Shown here: one piece after another, positions 45,969 through 58,393 of the stretch
How positions within the stretch are numbered: position 1 is the stretch's first letter
Layout of the letters: the number at the start of each line of letters is the position of its first letter
Assembly: GCA_004794785.1 (NCBI GenBank)
Contig: SJOL01004581.1
Span: 27,554-91,553 of the forward strand
DNA from: Opisthorchis felineus
Taxonomy: Eukaryota > Platyhelminthes > Trematoda > Opisthorchiida > Opisthorchiidae
Reading direction: 5' to 3'
DNA length: 64,000 nt
Made by a program: the position numbers and the translations under genes
The notes under the pieces: model-generated
Databases searched by the model: none
The model's input: only the letters and a program-made list of their open reading frames with translations
What the model was told of the DNA's origin: nothing

Positions 45969-46904
45969 TTACGTCATCTACAGTGCAAAGTCACCCGCCT
46001 TCATCTACCCAGATCATGGGCAAACAAAAACGTGGCAGCAACAGCCATCTTACATTATGTACGCGGTGTAAGGTTGCAGATGTTGACGGACGATGTTCAA
46101 ACTACTATATCAACCGGGTGCATTGTCGCAGTCTTGCTCAGATTAATGTTTGACCGAAATGGGCTTTTGACGCTCTTTAGATACACTACGAAAGAACAGA
46201 AAGCTCCTAGTCTGAATTATTTCTCAAAAGTCTCCACTATTTATCACGTGGAAACACATTACTCAGTTCATGATCAACGCATCGGCTTCCAAGTAGACTC
46301 ATCTGAATCGAATCTACTTTCAAGGGAGTCGCACAGGCTCTCTTAGAATCAGGAATCTGAGTTTCACCCACAATTACAGCGAACGGCACATCTGCTAAGG
46401 AAATCCAATTCAGGCTTCCCATGACATATATGAAAGAGGGGGAGAATTCCGCAGCAGGTCTGAGAAACATAGAATGTTCATTCATTAGAGTTAAACTCAA
46501 AAGCGATTATGACAATGATGAGCCACTGTTGGTTTCAGCCTCCGCTCGCATGCTGAGAAGAACGTTGACCTGTTTGCTGCTCAATGGCGGTGGAACCATG
46601 TAAGGGTACCCTTCATCTGAAGGGCCTGTGAACTGGAACGTTTGGTCGACACTTATGTGATAATAGATCCGGTACATTAGGTCGTTGCCTACGTCCGAGT
46701 AAGATACCGCTGGATAAAGATTCCGCCCTTTACTTGAGCTATTTTACTCCCCCCACTTAGCTGTGAAGAATCTACCTTTCTTGGTGCTAGACTCAATTCC
46801 TAAGAGGTTATGTTACAAAGATTTCTATCGTTCGAATGAAAGTCCATAGTATCTGGACAACGCAAACAACGAGGGCAACACGAAAAAACGCCGTCATGAT
46901 CTGA

Positions 46905-47191
46905 CATATCTACAACAAATCCTTCAACGACGGCGTCTGCAGTGGCTTTGGCACGTGTTCCGCAGGAACAATGTTGAAATCATCAAACAAATCTTGGATC
47001 CTGTATCATGTAAGGGATGCCCTTGTCGTCACGGAGAACGAATGAAAAAGTGGGTCGGTAGGGTCGTGAGCGACAAGGAGCAATTCGGTCTCCACATGGT
47101 CTACGGGGTCCGTCACTGTGGTCTAAACAATATCGCGATTGACGCGCATATGGTAGCCGATCGGGGAGGAGCAGTTTATCAAATCAAATAG
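46905..47191 (+). pseudogene. RTE-like LINE, C-terminal fragment
   Basis: The frame reads RRRLQWLWHVFRRNNVEIIK, then CRHGERMKKWVGRVVSDKE, GLHMVYGVRHCGLN and a final MVADRGGAVYQIK before TAG at 47189. The order (RRL.WLGHVLRR, a GG-type linker with W, KEQ/GL..VYG.R and DR..W) is the standard C-terminal end of RTE-type LINE polymerases. Several usually conserved tryptophans are lost, so it is degraded. Upstream (about 46755-46805) a STFLGARLNS block followed by a stop may belong to the same copy. Confidence 0.6.
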
Positions 47192-50100
47192 ACCGAAATG
47201 AGTGGGACTGGAAATCTCTTCTGAGTTAGGTGTTGAACAGGTTCATTAGTCAACACGACGCTGGAGCAATTTTCATACGGTCAAACACGAATCGTGTTGG
47301 CTACGCCTTGCGCGCAGTAGGTAAGGGCGGTGGGCACTGAATCCGCAGATTACAAAGGGCGGCAAAATTTGCAGCCAAATCCCTAAGTCCCGTCAGCAAA
47401 ATAGAGGGTTCATTTTCCAGATTGCAGATTGCTATACTAAGCTATGCAGCAAGTTTTGATGGCCCATACTACCGCCGGATAAAAAACCGGGTCAGATAAC
47501 TTTCACCAGTTGCCAAAAGCCTACAAATGTGCCCAAAAGATGGCGCCTAGCTCTCTAGAAGTCATAAAAGGATACCAAAATGGCGTTCAAGACAGGAGAA
47601 CTTTTTACCCCAGGTGAAACTTATAGCAGAGTTTCATTTCTGGGTGGAGAAATTGGTCCAAAGGACTGGACCAGATGCGCATATTTCCCGTTGAGAAATA
47701 TGAAAGATTACGTTTGGTTGTGCGGGCTGCCATAGATTTTTTTCAGCAAGCAGTTGGGCCCTCTTAAGTTACGCACAAAAACTTCGAAAGTCAAATGGTT
47801 CAGACAGAAGTTTATCAACAAAAGTGGTACTATGAACACAAAAATAAGACAATAATTGTGAGCAAACCACAAATTGTGGGATTACGATTGGCTCCCACAC
47901 CCCGGCTTTTAAACTGCTAATCCCAAATGGAAGTCTGTGAAAATACGTAAGAGGGAAACATTACGCCTACTGAAAGTGCACATCAGCGCTAGGCAGTTTG
48001 CCCAAAAGCCTTCAAAACCCACGTGGTTGTTTCAAAAAAGACGCGCAATGACAAGGTCACGGAGCATTTAGAGTTCAGGTCAAAACAGGAAAGGTAGTTT
48101 AGGCTGAAAACGGAAACAGAAAAGCAAGGAAGCACGTTGTACACAACGAGAATAGAAGAAAACAACCAACAGCTTGTATGTTTTACGCGCTGATGAACGG
48201 TATCCAAAAGCCTAAGTAAAATAGAATATATCAGGAACAATCATAATAAGAATGCTGCGAAAGACAGACCAAAACTGGAAGGAATCGCACAGGTGGCAAC
48301 AAGATTGAAGGAAGTGAAGTCAAAGCCATATGCACGCATATATATAACATTGACGCTGACAAACAAACAGACGAAACCAGAAGACAGTTCAAGGTCGGGG
48401 AACAATTACCAGGAAAGCGCTCCTTCAGTAGGCCACTACAGGTTAAATATTAGTATGCAGAGTCTATGCTCCTGAAGAGATTATCGACGAACTCAAGTTT
48501 TTGTAAGCTTGTTTCATGTATACAGCAACAATCCGGCAGTCGTTGCCTCCAGTGACAGATTTTGGGGAATTATTTGCGTGCACGTGGCGGTAAATACAGG
48601 CCTGAGTTGGGAGGAAGTTGTAAATGTCACGAAAAAAGTTTAAAGGAGGGTCAGTGAGGAGCTTTCTGAAGAAATGGACATTTTTGGCATGGCCTGTGAA
48701 TTCGGTGGACCGGTTTTATGTGGGATTATATCAGACGGCAGAAAACTGGCTTGACTTTCTACGCCTTTGGAAAACTTCAAGTCTATGGCAGTGCGGATTG
48801 GTATCGTGTGAAGTTGAAAAGTTTGTTAAAGAAGCTCTCACGACAGAATTAGAAGACCAAGCAGAAGCTAATTTTTGTGGAATTATTAGGCCAAAATGAT
48901 GGATGGGTGGCGGAGGGATGAAAAGATCGTTGTAGCTTCAAGCTGCATATCTTCTAGAACTGCTCAAGCTTGTGTTTCTACATTTGACTGGGCCTCCAAA
49001 AGGGGCGGTGATGAGTGGCAGTAGTTGTGAAGACGAATAAATGGAAATGAGTAAAATGAAGCAAGAATGCGTAATCGACGGGGACGGGGCGCTTGAATCC
49101 AAATCGGGCAGGCCATTCTGAGGCTTTCTGGTGAGCTTCGGGACAGCGCTAGATTTTTTCCGGAAGACTTGGTGCAGGTGGAGCAGGCTTTATGGAGGCT
49201 TATACAGTTCTATCATTGCTGATCGAAAGGATATGGTTTCGGGACCAAAATAAAGGGACGTCAAAGGCGTTCAGTAGAATGATGGGGACAGACGTTTTCG
49301 GCAAACATCAAAGCCGAGCGTTTTGGTAACGGCACGGATAACATGGGGCTACAAAATGCTATAACGAGTGGGAGCAAAAACAGACACTTAGAAAACTTAC
49401 CAAAAAGCCTTGAACGAAGGGATAAAAGTTCTGCCGGAGTACGTTTGGCTGGTTGGTAGGGGAACCATGGACGGGTTTTTAAGTGAATCCGTGATGCAGC
49501 GATTTTTTAAACTCCAAGTAATATTATTATCGCAAGTCCGCCAGAGGCCTTTGAAAATAAAAAAGGACTGTGAGTGCTTGCATTTGATTTGGCTGCGTTC
49601 GTAAAATCACAGTAAAAAGGGTCGGTTTGGCTAAATAGTAGCAGGACGGGGCAAAATAATATTTTGCAGATTGCAAGAGATTGCTCAAAAATCTGAGGTG
49701 GTAATTAGGCAAGGCATGGTTTTTCTTGTATCGTCGCTCCCCAGAGGCTGAGTATAACGGAGTCAGCAGGTGGTGCCTGGGTTTTTGCCTATTCCCAAGT
49801 GTTTTCCTTGGCGAGGGGCAAAAAGACGACATTTGGCTTCAGAAAGTGTTGTCGGCAGTACAGCGGGTTCAAATGTGGATGACGCGGCCATTGCGTCCGA
49901 GTGAGTCTGGTTTCTTTACATCAACCGCCGAGGACGATCATCGGTAAAGAACAGATCCGTATGGTTCGGACAATGTCTATTGCAGGATCGGGTTTCCACG
50001 ATGAAGGTTTGATGCAATAAATTATGGTTGACTTTACATGGAAAAATGGCGTCTAAGCCTGCTCAAATCTGTAAAGTCTTCAAGTCGATATATCGTGTGC

Positions 50101-51190
50101 TAAAGTTCCCGAAGGCCAAGCGATAGGGCCAACCAACGGAAATGAAGATAAGAAGGGGTTGTGAAAAAGCATATCACCTTTGCTGAGGTGTATGGGGAAG
50201 CGACAGACGAGCCGTATATTTAATGACTCGCGTTCGCTGAAGTTTAGCTCAAGCGACAGTGCGTCATCACTGCGGTTCCAGGTCCTTCCTTGCTACGGTC
50301 AAACAGGCACATGCTCCTCAGTCGGATGGCACAGAACTCAGTACGCCACGCCATCTAACCGATAGAGGAACTTCCGAATCAAGTTCAGGTGGAGTAAGAA
50401 AGCATGCATCAGGCGACGGTAAGGATGTTGGGTTGTGCCAGTGAGAGGATGCAAACCGGTAAATTTCAACGTTGTTTGTCTGGTTTTTCTGCTTGAGTGG
50501 TCTAAGTCGGGAGACATGATCAAGACGAAAGTTGTTTATAAGCCGGCACGATTAAAAATGGGTGGTGGTGATCTTGGTCAGACAGTTCAAAGAAGTGCGT
50601 TGGTGAGATGGAGCACAACACGTCGTGCTAAGTTCAAAATAAAGGTGAGCGCATTTGAGATCGAAGCTCAACAGACCATGCGGTAAACCGAGCGGAAGTT
50701 TGAGATAAATGCAACACATGGGTTTGGTCAAGATAAACTTCTGGCCTCAAACAAAGGCACAAAATGGGCTGATTAAGTGTCAGATACAGGGCTAGGACGA
50801 TAGATAGCCAATAAAACTGGGTGCATATGAAGGTAAAGGAAATCACCAGACGGCTATGTGGTACACCGTGGTACACGAGAGCTCGGAGGAGAGCGTGTTA
50901 GATTTTCAGATTAGTTGATTAGTCTTTCGGCAAGTTTCGGACGTTTTAGAAACCGAAAGTCTCTTTTTCATGACTATCGGGGTGTTTTCATCTTTGTTTG
51001 AAAGTTGTCTGTAAAGGGCACAGGTTTGTTTATTAGAAGAGAAGGGCGTTATCTGTACTAACTGCTGCATGAATCCTACCGGTGAAACGAAGTGGGCGCT
51101 CGAGTGTGGATTCTTCTGTTGACTAAAACGAACCAGGCGGTTACGAACTATCTGACACAGAGGTAAAAACCTCATTTGCACAGAGTTCTT
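47192..51190. other. purine-rich block, unassigned
   Basis: From about 47400 to 51190 the + strand is visibly rich in A and G, then switches abruptly to C/T-rich at the start of the CR1-like LINE. The same purine bias marks the - strand LINE at 58394-62105, so this block may be a decayed - strand retroelement body. I could not find EN or RT motifs on either strand, so the class is open. Confidence 0.35.
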
Positions 51191-51597
51191 GAAAGCCAAC
51201 ATCCTGGAGCGTCCTTGTGTCCTTTTTCGTCCTCTCTCTCGTCACAGACCTCCTGACCTGCTGTCTCTCCGCGTTCCACCTTCGCCAAAATATGTCTTCG
51301 GACTCAAATACTTATTGTCAAGGCCGCGATACGTAAGACACCCTCAACTACAACCCTCCAGAGTCTGTCCCTTGTTCTTCACGAGATAACCGGACTTTGC
51401 TCAACCCTCAATAATTACATGACAAGTACATCAAACCACGCGTACCGCTAGCTTGGTAAAACCTCACATCCGCAAATACCGGCGGCCAGCTCAGACCCTT
51501 ATGTGCTTCCACCATTCTGCTCACCCACTTCCGTCCCAACTGTAGACCATTTTCGGATGCCGCCCATCCCCCCACACCCACCGCCTTTTTCTGCACC

Positions 51598-54500
51598 ATG
51601 CCACTCTCCACACATCCTGCCGATGCGAATGATTTCGTGTCCCAAAACCCTTCCCGACTCCCAAACCCTTCCAACTGCACCCCAGCCTTCCAGAGATATT
51701 CCCTACCCCATAATGAACCTCATACTCTATCTTCTGCCGTGGATTCAAACCTACTTCACCCACCATTCACCCCCCTGCCCCCAGTGGTGAATGCACTTCG
51801 ACCTATTCCGGACACATGCCTAGTCAACTCTACTTCGTGTACCCTTAACCCCCCTATCCATTTCTCCCTAGTACCAAACTCCACCATAAACGAGATTAGT
51901 AAATTCCTAATTAGTATGATGTGCCCGGCAGTGGACCTATCAATGATGCTGTTCAACGCTCGCTCACTGCTGCCAAAAGTCCATACTCTCCGTGCCATTA
52001 TCGCCTTTGCGCAACCAAGTTTGATTTGTGTGACTGAGACATGGCTCTCAGTTGAAACTCCAGACACGGCTGTTTCAATCCCTGGTTATAATGTCCACCG
52101 CTCTGACAGGTGGAACTCAAGGGGTGGAGGCTGTGCCATCTATTCCAAATCGGAACTCCGTGCAACCCCCATTGATGATTCCAGCCTAGAAGGGATTCCA
52201 GAGGCCATCTGGATCTCCGTAGAACAGACCAAACGACCTGTACTAATAGGTTGTATCTATCTACCACCGGCTCCCTCCCCCGCTTCGATAACTGACTTGT
52301 CCCGTATTCTCTCCACTGCATATGCCCTTTCCCATTCGTCTAAATTCGTGCTGGGTGACTTCAACCTACCGGATATTTCCTGGTCTCCTATTTTGGGTCC
52401 TACTCGTTATGCCTCGCTGCTTGCCCAACTTAGTGTAGAGGGTTGGTCCCAGATTGTACGCAGCCCCACTCGTGGCCAACATACCTTGGACCTAATATTC
52501 TCAAACGAGGGTCATCTGGCTACGGCCGCAGTTGGTCCATGCTTCCCAGGTAGCGATCACTGCGTCGTTTCGTGCAACGCAGTCAGGTATGGAGAAACTG
52601 TTTCTCTGAGTCCTTCATTCTTTCACCTCCTAACTCCGGATATTTTGCGGGCCTTTTCATCCCTGCTGGCCTCCCGGGACTGGAACGACTTCTTTCTCTC
52701 GACAAACACACAACGCATTTGTGATATCTTCTACCGAAACCTATTGACCTCTCTTCACCTTGCTTCTCCCATTAAGAGTTTTCACCCTGATATCTCCCGC
52801 CATGATAAGTTATTGAAAACCTTGGACAATAAAATCCTCCGAGCTGGCAGAGAATATCGGAAAACTCGGGACTTCTCATTAATACTCCTCATCAGCAAAC
52901 TTTCAACTAACCGAGAGTCCTTACGGGTATCCCTCGAATGCCGTGAAGAGAACACCACTCTCAGGGACCCGTCTCGCTGTAAGTTACTGAGCCGCCTATT
53001 CCGTGGGCGCTGTACCCCAAACAGTCACTCAGTTACTTGTCTGCGTTCCACCGACGGTAGTTTTATCACCGATCCTGTAAATATAGCTGACCACCTGAAC
53101 GCTTACTTTGCCAGCTGCTACTTGCCCTCTCCTTCCAAACTCAATCCCACAAGCCCTGCTGCACATTTCACATCTCCACAACAGAGTAACCGCCCGTCAC
53201 TTAGCAACATGACCATCTCCCTAGCTGATGTATCAGCCCTTCTTCAAACCCTCAAGGACTCCACCGTGCCGGGGGCCGACGGCATACCATCACGTGCCCT
53301 GAGTCAAGGCGGTCAAGATGTCAAAACCCTTGTCTTAACTCTTTTTAATCATTCAATCAAATGTGGAATCGTCCCCTCCCAGTGGAAACGATCTGTCGTT
53401 CGCCCCCTTTTTAAATCCGGATCGAGGCAAACTACTTCCAACTACAGAGGGATCCATCATACCCCTCTTTTAATGCAAACCCTTGAACGTCTGGTTAAAG
53501 GCCCGTTAATCAGCTTCCTCCTAGCTACAAATGACATAGATGAACAACAGTACCGATTCCTATCTCAGAGATCCGTCACTGGCCGCTAGCTTCACTTCTT
53601 TGAGAACGTTACTGCAGCATATGATGCCGGACACTCTATTGTTACAGTCTATCTGGATAACCAGAAGGCCCTTGACCAGGTCCCTCACGCATCCCTACTG
53701 AAAAAAATTAATTCTGTTGGCATCACTGGATCCTTATTACAGTGGTTCACCTCCTATCCATCTGATAGGTCACAGATAACACAAATTGATGACAAACAGT
53801 CATCCCCACTGCCGATCACCAGTGGAGTCATTCAGGGGAGCGTGCTAGGCCCCATCCTCTTCCTACTGTATATCAATGACGACTTCGACGCCCTATCCCA
53901 CGGTAAAACCTTCCTTTTTGCGGACGATATAAAAATCGCTTACACATTTCTTCCCTCCGCTAAAACTCTTGCCTTTCGGCAGATCCAACAAGACTTAGAC
54001 TCTCTGACTCGCCGGTCATGTGCCTACTGCCTAAGCTTCTCTTCCTCCATGTCCCACATAACTTCCTGTCGCTGCTCCGTCCCAGTTGATAAGTTCACAA
54101 TTAATGGGAACCCTGTCACTCATTCCACAGAGATCAGGGACCTTGGTCTCAGATACTCTTGCACCTTTAGTTTTTCTCATCAAGTCCAGTTCCAGGTTTC
54201 CCTAGCACGTAAGCTCTGCTTTCTTATAATACGCTCCTTATATCTTCGAGACGCAAAGGTTGCAATTTTTAAGCTATGCGTGCGACCAATTGTGGAATTT
54301 TGTCCTGCTCTCTCTTCCCTTTATACCCAAAGTTGCAGGCTGGCACTCGAGAACGTCCAACGTTCATTCACCAAAAAGTTATTCCCACAGACCAGCTCCC
54401 TCTCCTACCGCCCCCGCTGTATAATCGTAGGCCTTGAGCCACTATGACTCAGACGGTCAAGGATAAATTTAACTCTCTTACATCGTCTGTTGTACCGAAA

Positions 54501-54774
54501 TGCCTTTATAGCAGAGGCTAAGCCAAACGTAAAGTCATATATACGCTATAAATTCCGTAAATCCAGCAAATTCATAGTGTGCCCTCAAGCGCGTACAAAC
54601 ATACGACACTACTTCTTCCTGGTTCACTACACTCGCATCTGGAACAGTCTTCCTGATCGGTTTCGAAGTACCCCACATCAGCATACGTTTTCACAGTCTG
54701 TAGATAACTTCCTTAAGTGTGAAACCGCACCTGCTCTGGCCAACTCCGCCTTGTCCTCATTGACCCAATTGTAG
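51598..54774 (+). pseudogene. CR1-like endonuclease-reverse transcriptase, two stops
   Basis: One frame runs from ATG 51598 to TAG 54772-54774 (1058 codons), interrupted only by TAG at 53587 and TGA at 54445, with no frameshift. After a Pro/Ser-rich lead of about 115 residues comes an apurinic-type endonuclease: LFNARSLLPK, CVTETWL (Glu codon 52036), LGDFNLPDISW (52351-52383) and GSDHCVVSC (52549-52575). The reverse transcriptase follows: STVPGADGIPSRAL, VVRPLFKSG, TSGVIQGSVLGPILFLLYIN, FLFADDIKIAY (ADD codons 53920-53928) and a C-terminal RIWNSLPDRFRS. Catalytic residues are intact apart from the stops. The first stop falls inside the RT palm, so the copy is inactive unless read through. Confidence 0.88.
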
Positions 54775-55507
54775 ATGCCGCCTCATTTACCTCCGCAACC
54801 TGCCTCTTCCAGCGGCTATTAGTCACCTGCTTGTTCGAAATGACTGATCCGTTTTACTGGCCTGGCTTTCCCCACACCGCATAAAATATCTGGTAGCTGA
54901 CGTATTTAATTAACGCACAAATGGCAATTATGACTGCTTGGTGGCATGCCACTTTGCAGATATGGTTGCATGCACGAGGGATGAAAACTTCGTGTGTTGG
55001 TCGGTACGTACTGCAGGCAGGATAAACCTGTTGCGTTGCACAAAGGAGTGCTCTGATACCCACCGCCCTCCAGTAGCACGAGTGCCTTGCCCATCGCCGT
55101 TGGTTTGGAACATGGCCTTTAATTCAGCAAATCGATGAAGGAGCACTGTTGTTTTCTGTGTGTTTGTTGCTGCTGGGCTGGACTCGTCCAGGTTGTGTGA
55201 TTTAACTGGCAGAGCTATAAGCTACAGACGATGAAAAAAGAAAAAAACTGGCCTCCCGTCTGTTAAAAAAAAGAAATTCGTAAAAAACACAGATGAAATA
55301 GCCTGGAGACTCTGTGGTGCCCATGGCTTGCATCGACGTGCAGAGCTGGAGCTGCCCTTGTCATAGTTGGGGTTGTACCGCACCAAAGCCCACTTAGTCA
55401 ACCAAACGAAACACACGCGCCTACCTACTTCTCCCAGGAGTGAATATATACAATGGGAAATATATGTATACAGAGGTTCCTAACCCTCCGCTGCCAGCAT
55501 GCAAGAC

Positions 55508-55875
55508 TAGTGATAATGATAATGATAAGGATAATGTTTATTCCCCAACTTGTGGGTGGCATGCCGTCAGGCATGATCATCAGGTTACAGTCCGAATAAA
55601 GGCATGACTGTCGGGGATTGTGGGTACAGGGGTTTTGCGAAAAGGGATAGCGTCATAGGCGGGGGGCGTTATCCGATGCAGACGTGGTCATTACTAAACC
55701 GGCACGGGCAGGGAGGCGCAGGTACTATGCTTTTTCTGGAGAGAACATCGAGCAAGATCAGGTCGGAAGGATTTGAGGGTGGCGGGCAAAAACAAAGCGA
55801 GGGAGGGCAAGACAAGGGGCTTTCTGCTTAACACATGACAAGAAGAGTGTAAATGGTTGAAAATGAGGCTTTTCA
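55508..55875 (-). mobile_element. nested CR1-like 3' end, inserted antisense
   Basis: Reading on the - strand it starts near 55875, shows CTTGTCATGTGTTAAGCAG and CTGATGATCATGCCTGACGG, and ends in GGGGAATAAACATTATCC plus ATTATC units (complement of 55508-55530). It is a 5'-truncated copy of the same 3' UTR that also ends the host element at 57113-57480. The flanking sequence of the host element resumes at about 55876 (GCCATGCACCACTTGTTAAC), matching the uninterrupted - strand copy near 60005. Confidence 0.75.
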
Positions 55876-57480
55876 TTCGCCATGCACCACTTGTTAACTT
55901 GAAGTTGATAGCAGTGCTTCGGGGACTGATGACTTAATCTCTTACACTTACTCTCTCTCCTGGTACTGTCCAAATCATGTAATAAATACCAGATTAACTA
56001 GTCCATCATCTCGGAAGTTCACTCCCACCAGTCCTTATACATTTGATTTCCCTAACCACAACACCACTCTGGGTGCTTTTCTCGGTTTGCACTAGATCCC
56101 TTGAACTTTGATATCGTATGTTAGCAAACCCAACCCTTGGTCGCTAGCCTACTAAGTACAAATCCATCCCTATCCGATCTCATATAATAACTGGTTGTCA
56201 TCACCCTAATCGCGGTAGAACTCACGTTTTTCTTCCTATGTATATTAATGCACATTTTTCCATCTGAGGTCTCCTCAAACTCACCATGCTTTACTAATCT
56301 CATCCCATTCCCTCATCTTCCCAAGCTTTGAACTTCGGCAATATCAGGTATGGACGACCTGGTTGGCTGTTATCCACACCACCTGGCCTACGATCTACAT
56401 TCACAGGATCCCCAAACGGGCCAAAAACCTGCGATCTTATATCGGCTTCGTTCTACCTTTGTTTCCTTGGACAGCCTGAAAAGAATCCCGCTGCTCAAAT
56501 AATCGCACATCCCAGCCCAATGACCCTAAATGTGACGTCCGTTACGGGGCTGTCCAAAAACCGAAGTATGTCAGGCTAATGATGACACGACACTGCCATG
56601 CCCAGTTTGATAGCACACCCGCAACTATTACCTTTCTACTCTTGACCGTACCCTCTCGCCCATTCGTTCTAATAACTGCAAATACGAACAAGCTTCTCAC
56701 CTGGCCCCAGCTGCCTCCATGACATGTTCATTCCAATCTGCGAAACCTCTCATTCGAATTTAACTACTTCTGTGCGTCTGTGCTTCCCGCAAAATTCAAC
56801 AACTTTCTACACAGTTTGCGTTCCGGCTCGTGTGTTGCCAACATCCTACCCTTCCAAGGAGCTATTATGCCCGACTCCACAACAGCGACACCAGTGAATC
56901 TCTGCAGTTTCACTGTACACCATGTTTCTGAGATTCCTGTCACCACTTATCCGCTTTGCTAGTCCCTCCACTTCATCATCCCCACTTACGCTTTTTATGA
57001 CCCTGGCCATGAGCCCAACAGTCCAAAGCCATAAGGTCTCAGCAGTTTAGGTTTCAGTTCAATTTGATCGGCTGGATGACGCCAACTCTGCTGCTTCACC
57101 AGATCTGATTTTCTGGTTCCTCATTTTCCGCCATTTACACTTTCCTTGTCATGTGTCAGGCACCAAGCCTTTTGCTTTGCCCTCCCTCGCTTTGTTTTTC
57201 GCTCGCCACTTTCAAATCCTAACGATCCGATCTTGCTCGATATTCTCTCCAAAAAACGCATGGCAACTGTGCTTCCCTGCCCGTGCCGGTTTAGTGGTGA
57301 CCACGCCTACATGGGATAATGCCCACCGCCTAGGACGCTGTCCCTTTCCCCAAAACCCCCTGTACCCACAATCCCCGCCAGTCATGCTTTTATTCTGACT
57401 GTAACCTTATGATCATGCCTGACGGTATGCAACCCACAAGTTGGGCATACACAATGTCATTAGCTAAACAATCATCATCA

Positions 57481-58393
57481 AACTATGTGATACTATTCAA
57501 TATTGAATATATCCACCTTCCTTTTGATTCTGGGATTCCGTCTTACGGCGCTTGCCCAGATACTACTCCCAACTTTCCTCAGTATCGCATGCAGTTACAC
57601 ACCTCCCCTTGAAACTGTGTGCGCAGGCCGGTTACGACTCGGTTACATCAGCCGCAGTGGTTCGTTTTTGGAGTGCATTGCACCGCTTTCGACGCTATCT
57701 TTAACCCACTCTTATTGACCCCGACAATCCAGGACGTATAAACACCCTGAGCTTCAATAAGCACCATAAATCTCTTCTAGCACTTGACAAACTTCCGCCA
57801 TCCAAGTCCACTTCTGGATTCTGGTAACCTTTTTGCTTAAAATTAACGCATATGAAAATGCTTATGATTTCCTTCCTTCTATCCGCCATCGTGTCCATTT
57901 CTGGACATGTATCAGATTTCCTGACGCTATTCTCATTTCTTCTCATCACTTTTCCTTAAATAGACGCGTAATCGGCTATTTTCTGATCAACTGGACGTCA
58001 ACCTTTCAGGAAAATGAATGATGAATTTCCTGTGGATGCCTGGATCAACGAATGGTGTTCCTGTAAAACCATCGGCAAATTCAATTGCTAATCGCCTCAT
58101 TTGACCACCAGCCATTCCTAGGCACACGGATTTTTGCAATCCACTGGGCCATTTGTCTACGGGTGGTAGGTTACCGCGGAAAGCAACTCCTGTCTTCCTC
58201 TCTTAAAAGAGGTCCCCGACATACCGGGTTTCTAATCCAGGCTATATTAGGCGGGATATTCAGCATGTGAGCTTCCCGAGGACTTCTCTGGTGATCCTGA
58301 TCCAAGTAAGGAATCTCCGGTTTGTCTCAGCGTGAAACATTAGCCTCAGAAAATATGATCTTTACTCACCCGAGGCCCAGGCCGTCCCTAAAC
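57481..58393. other. spacer between two tail-to-tail LINEs
   Basis: About 0.9 kb of C/T-rich sequence with short ORFs such as 57503-57718. No domain or repeat match was recognised. Confidence 0.4.

Larger units (their letters stand above)
40045..46904. other. 3' UTR and intergenic, mostly unassigned
   Basis: The presumed AGBL5 3' UTR comes first. Beyond it I recognise only a repeat shared with 10998 (41758-41865), a TA-rich microsatellite (42478-42547) and a weak LINE scrap (45654-45968, - strand). ORFs of 60-130 codons here have no domain I know. Confidence 0.5.
51200..57480 (+). mobile_element. CR1-like non-LTR retrotransposon, nearly complete
   Basis: The element has a pyrimidine-rich 5' part, one large EN-RT ORF (51598-54774, two internal stops) and a 3' UTR of about 2.3 kb that resumes after a nested - strand insertion at 55508-55875. 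The 3' end GACTGTAACCTTATGATCAT...CCCACAAGTTGGG matches the ends of the - strand copies, where it is followed by AATAAACATTATT-type repeats; here the tail has decayed to AATCATCATC near 57480. The 5' border is uncertain and no separate ORF1 was recognised. Other LINE families of the Jockey/CR1 group are possible. Confidence 0.8.

Noticed and set aside
45960..46346. 128-codon ORF
   Set aside because: It has no recognisable motif, and an open - strand frame overlaps it; this is consistent with chance in a repeat-rich region.
51503..51790. Pro-rich ORF overlapping the start of the LINE ORF
   Set aside because: It is a frame shadow of a pyrimidine-rich region; the endonuclease frame begins at 51598 in another phase.
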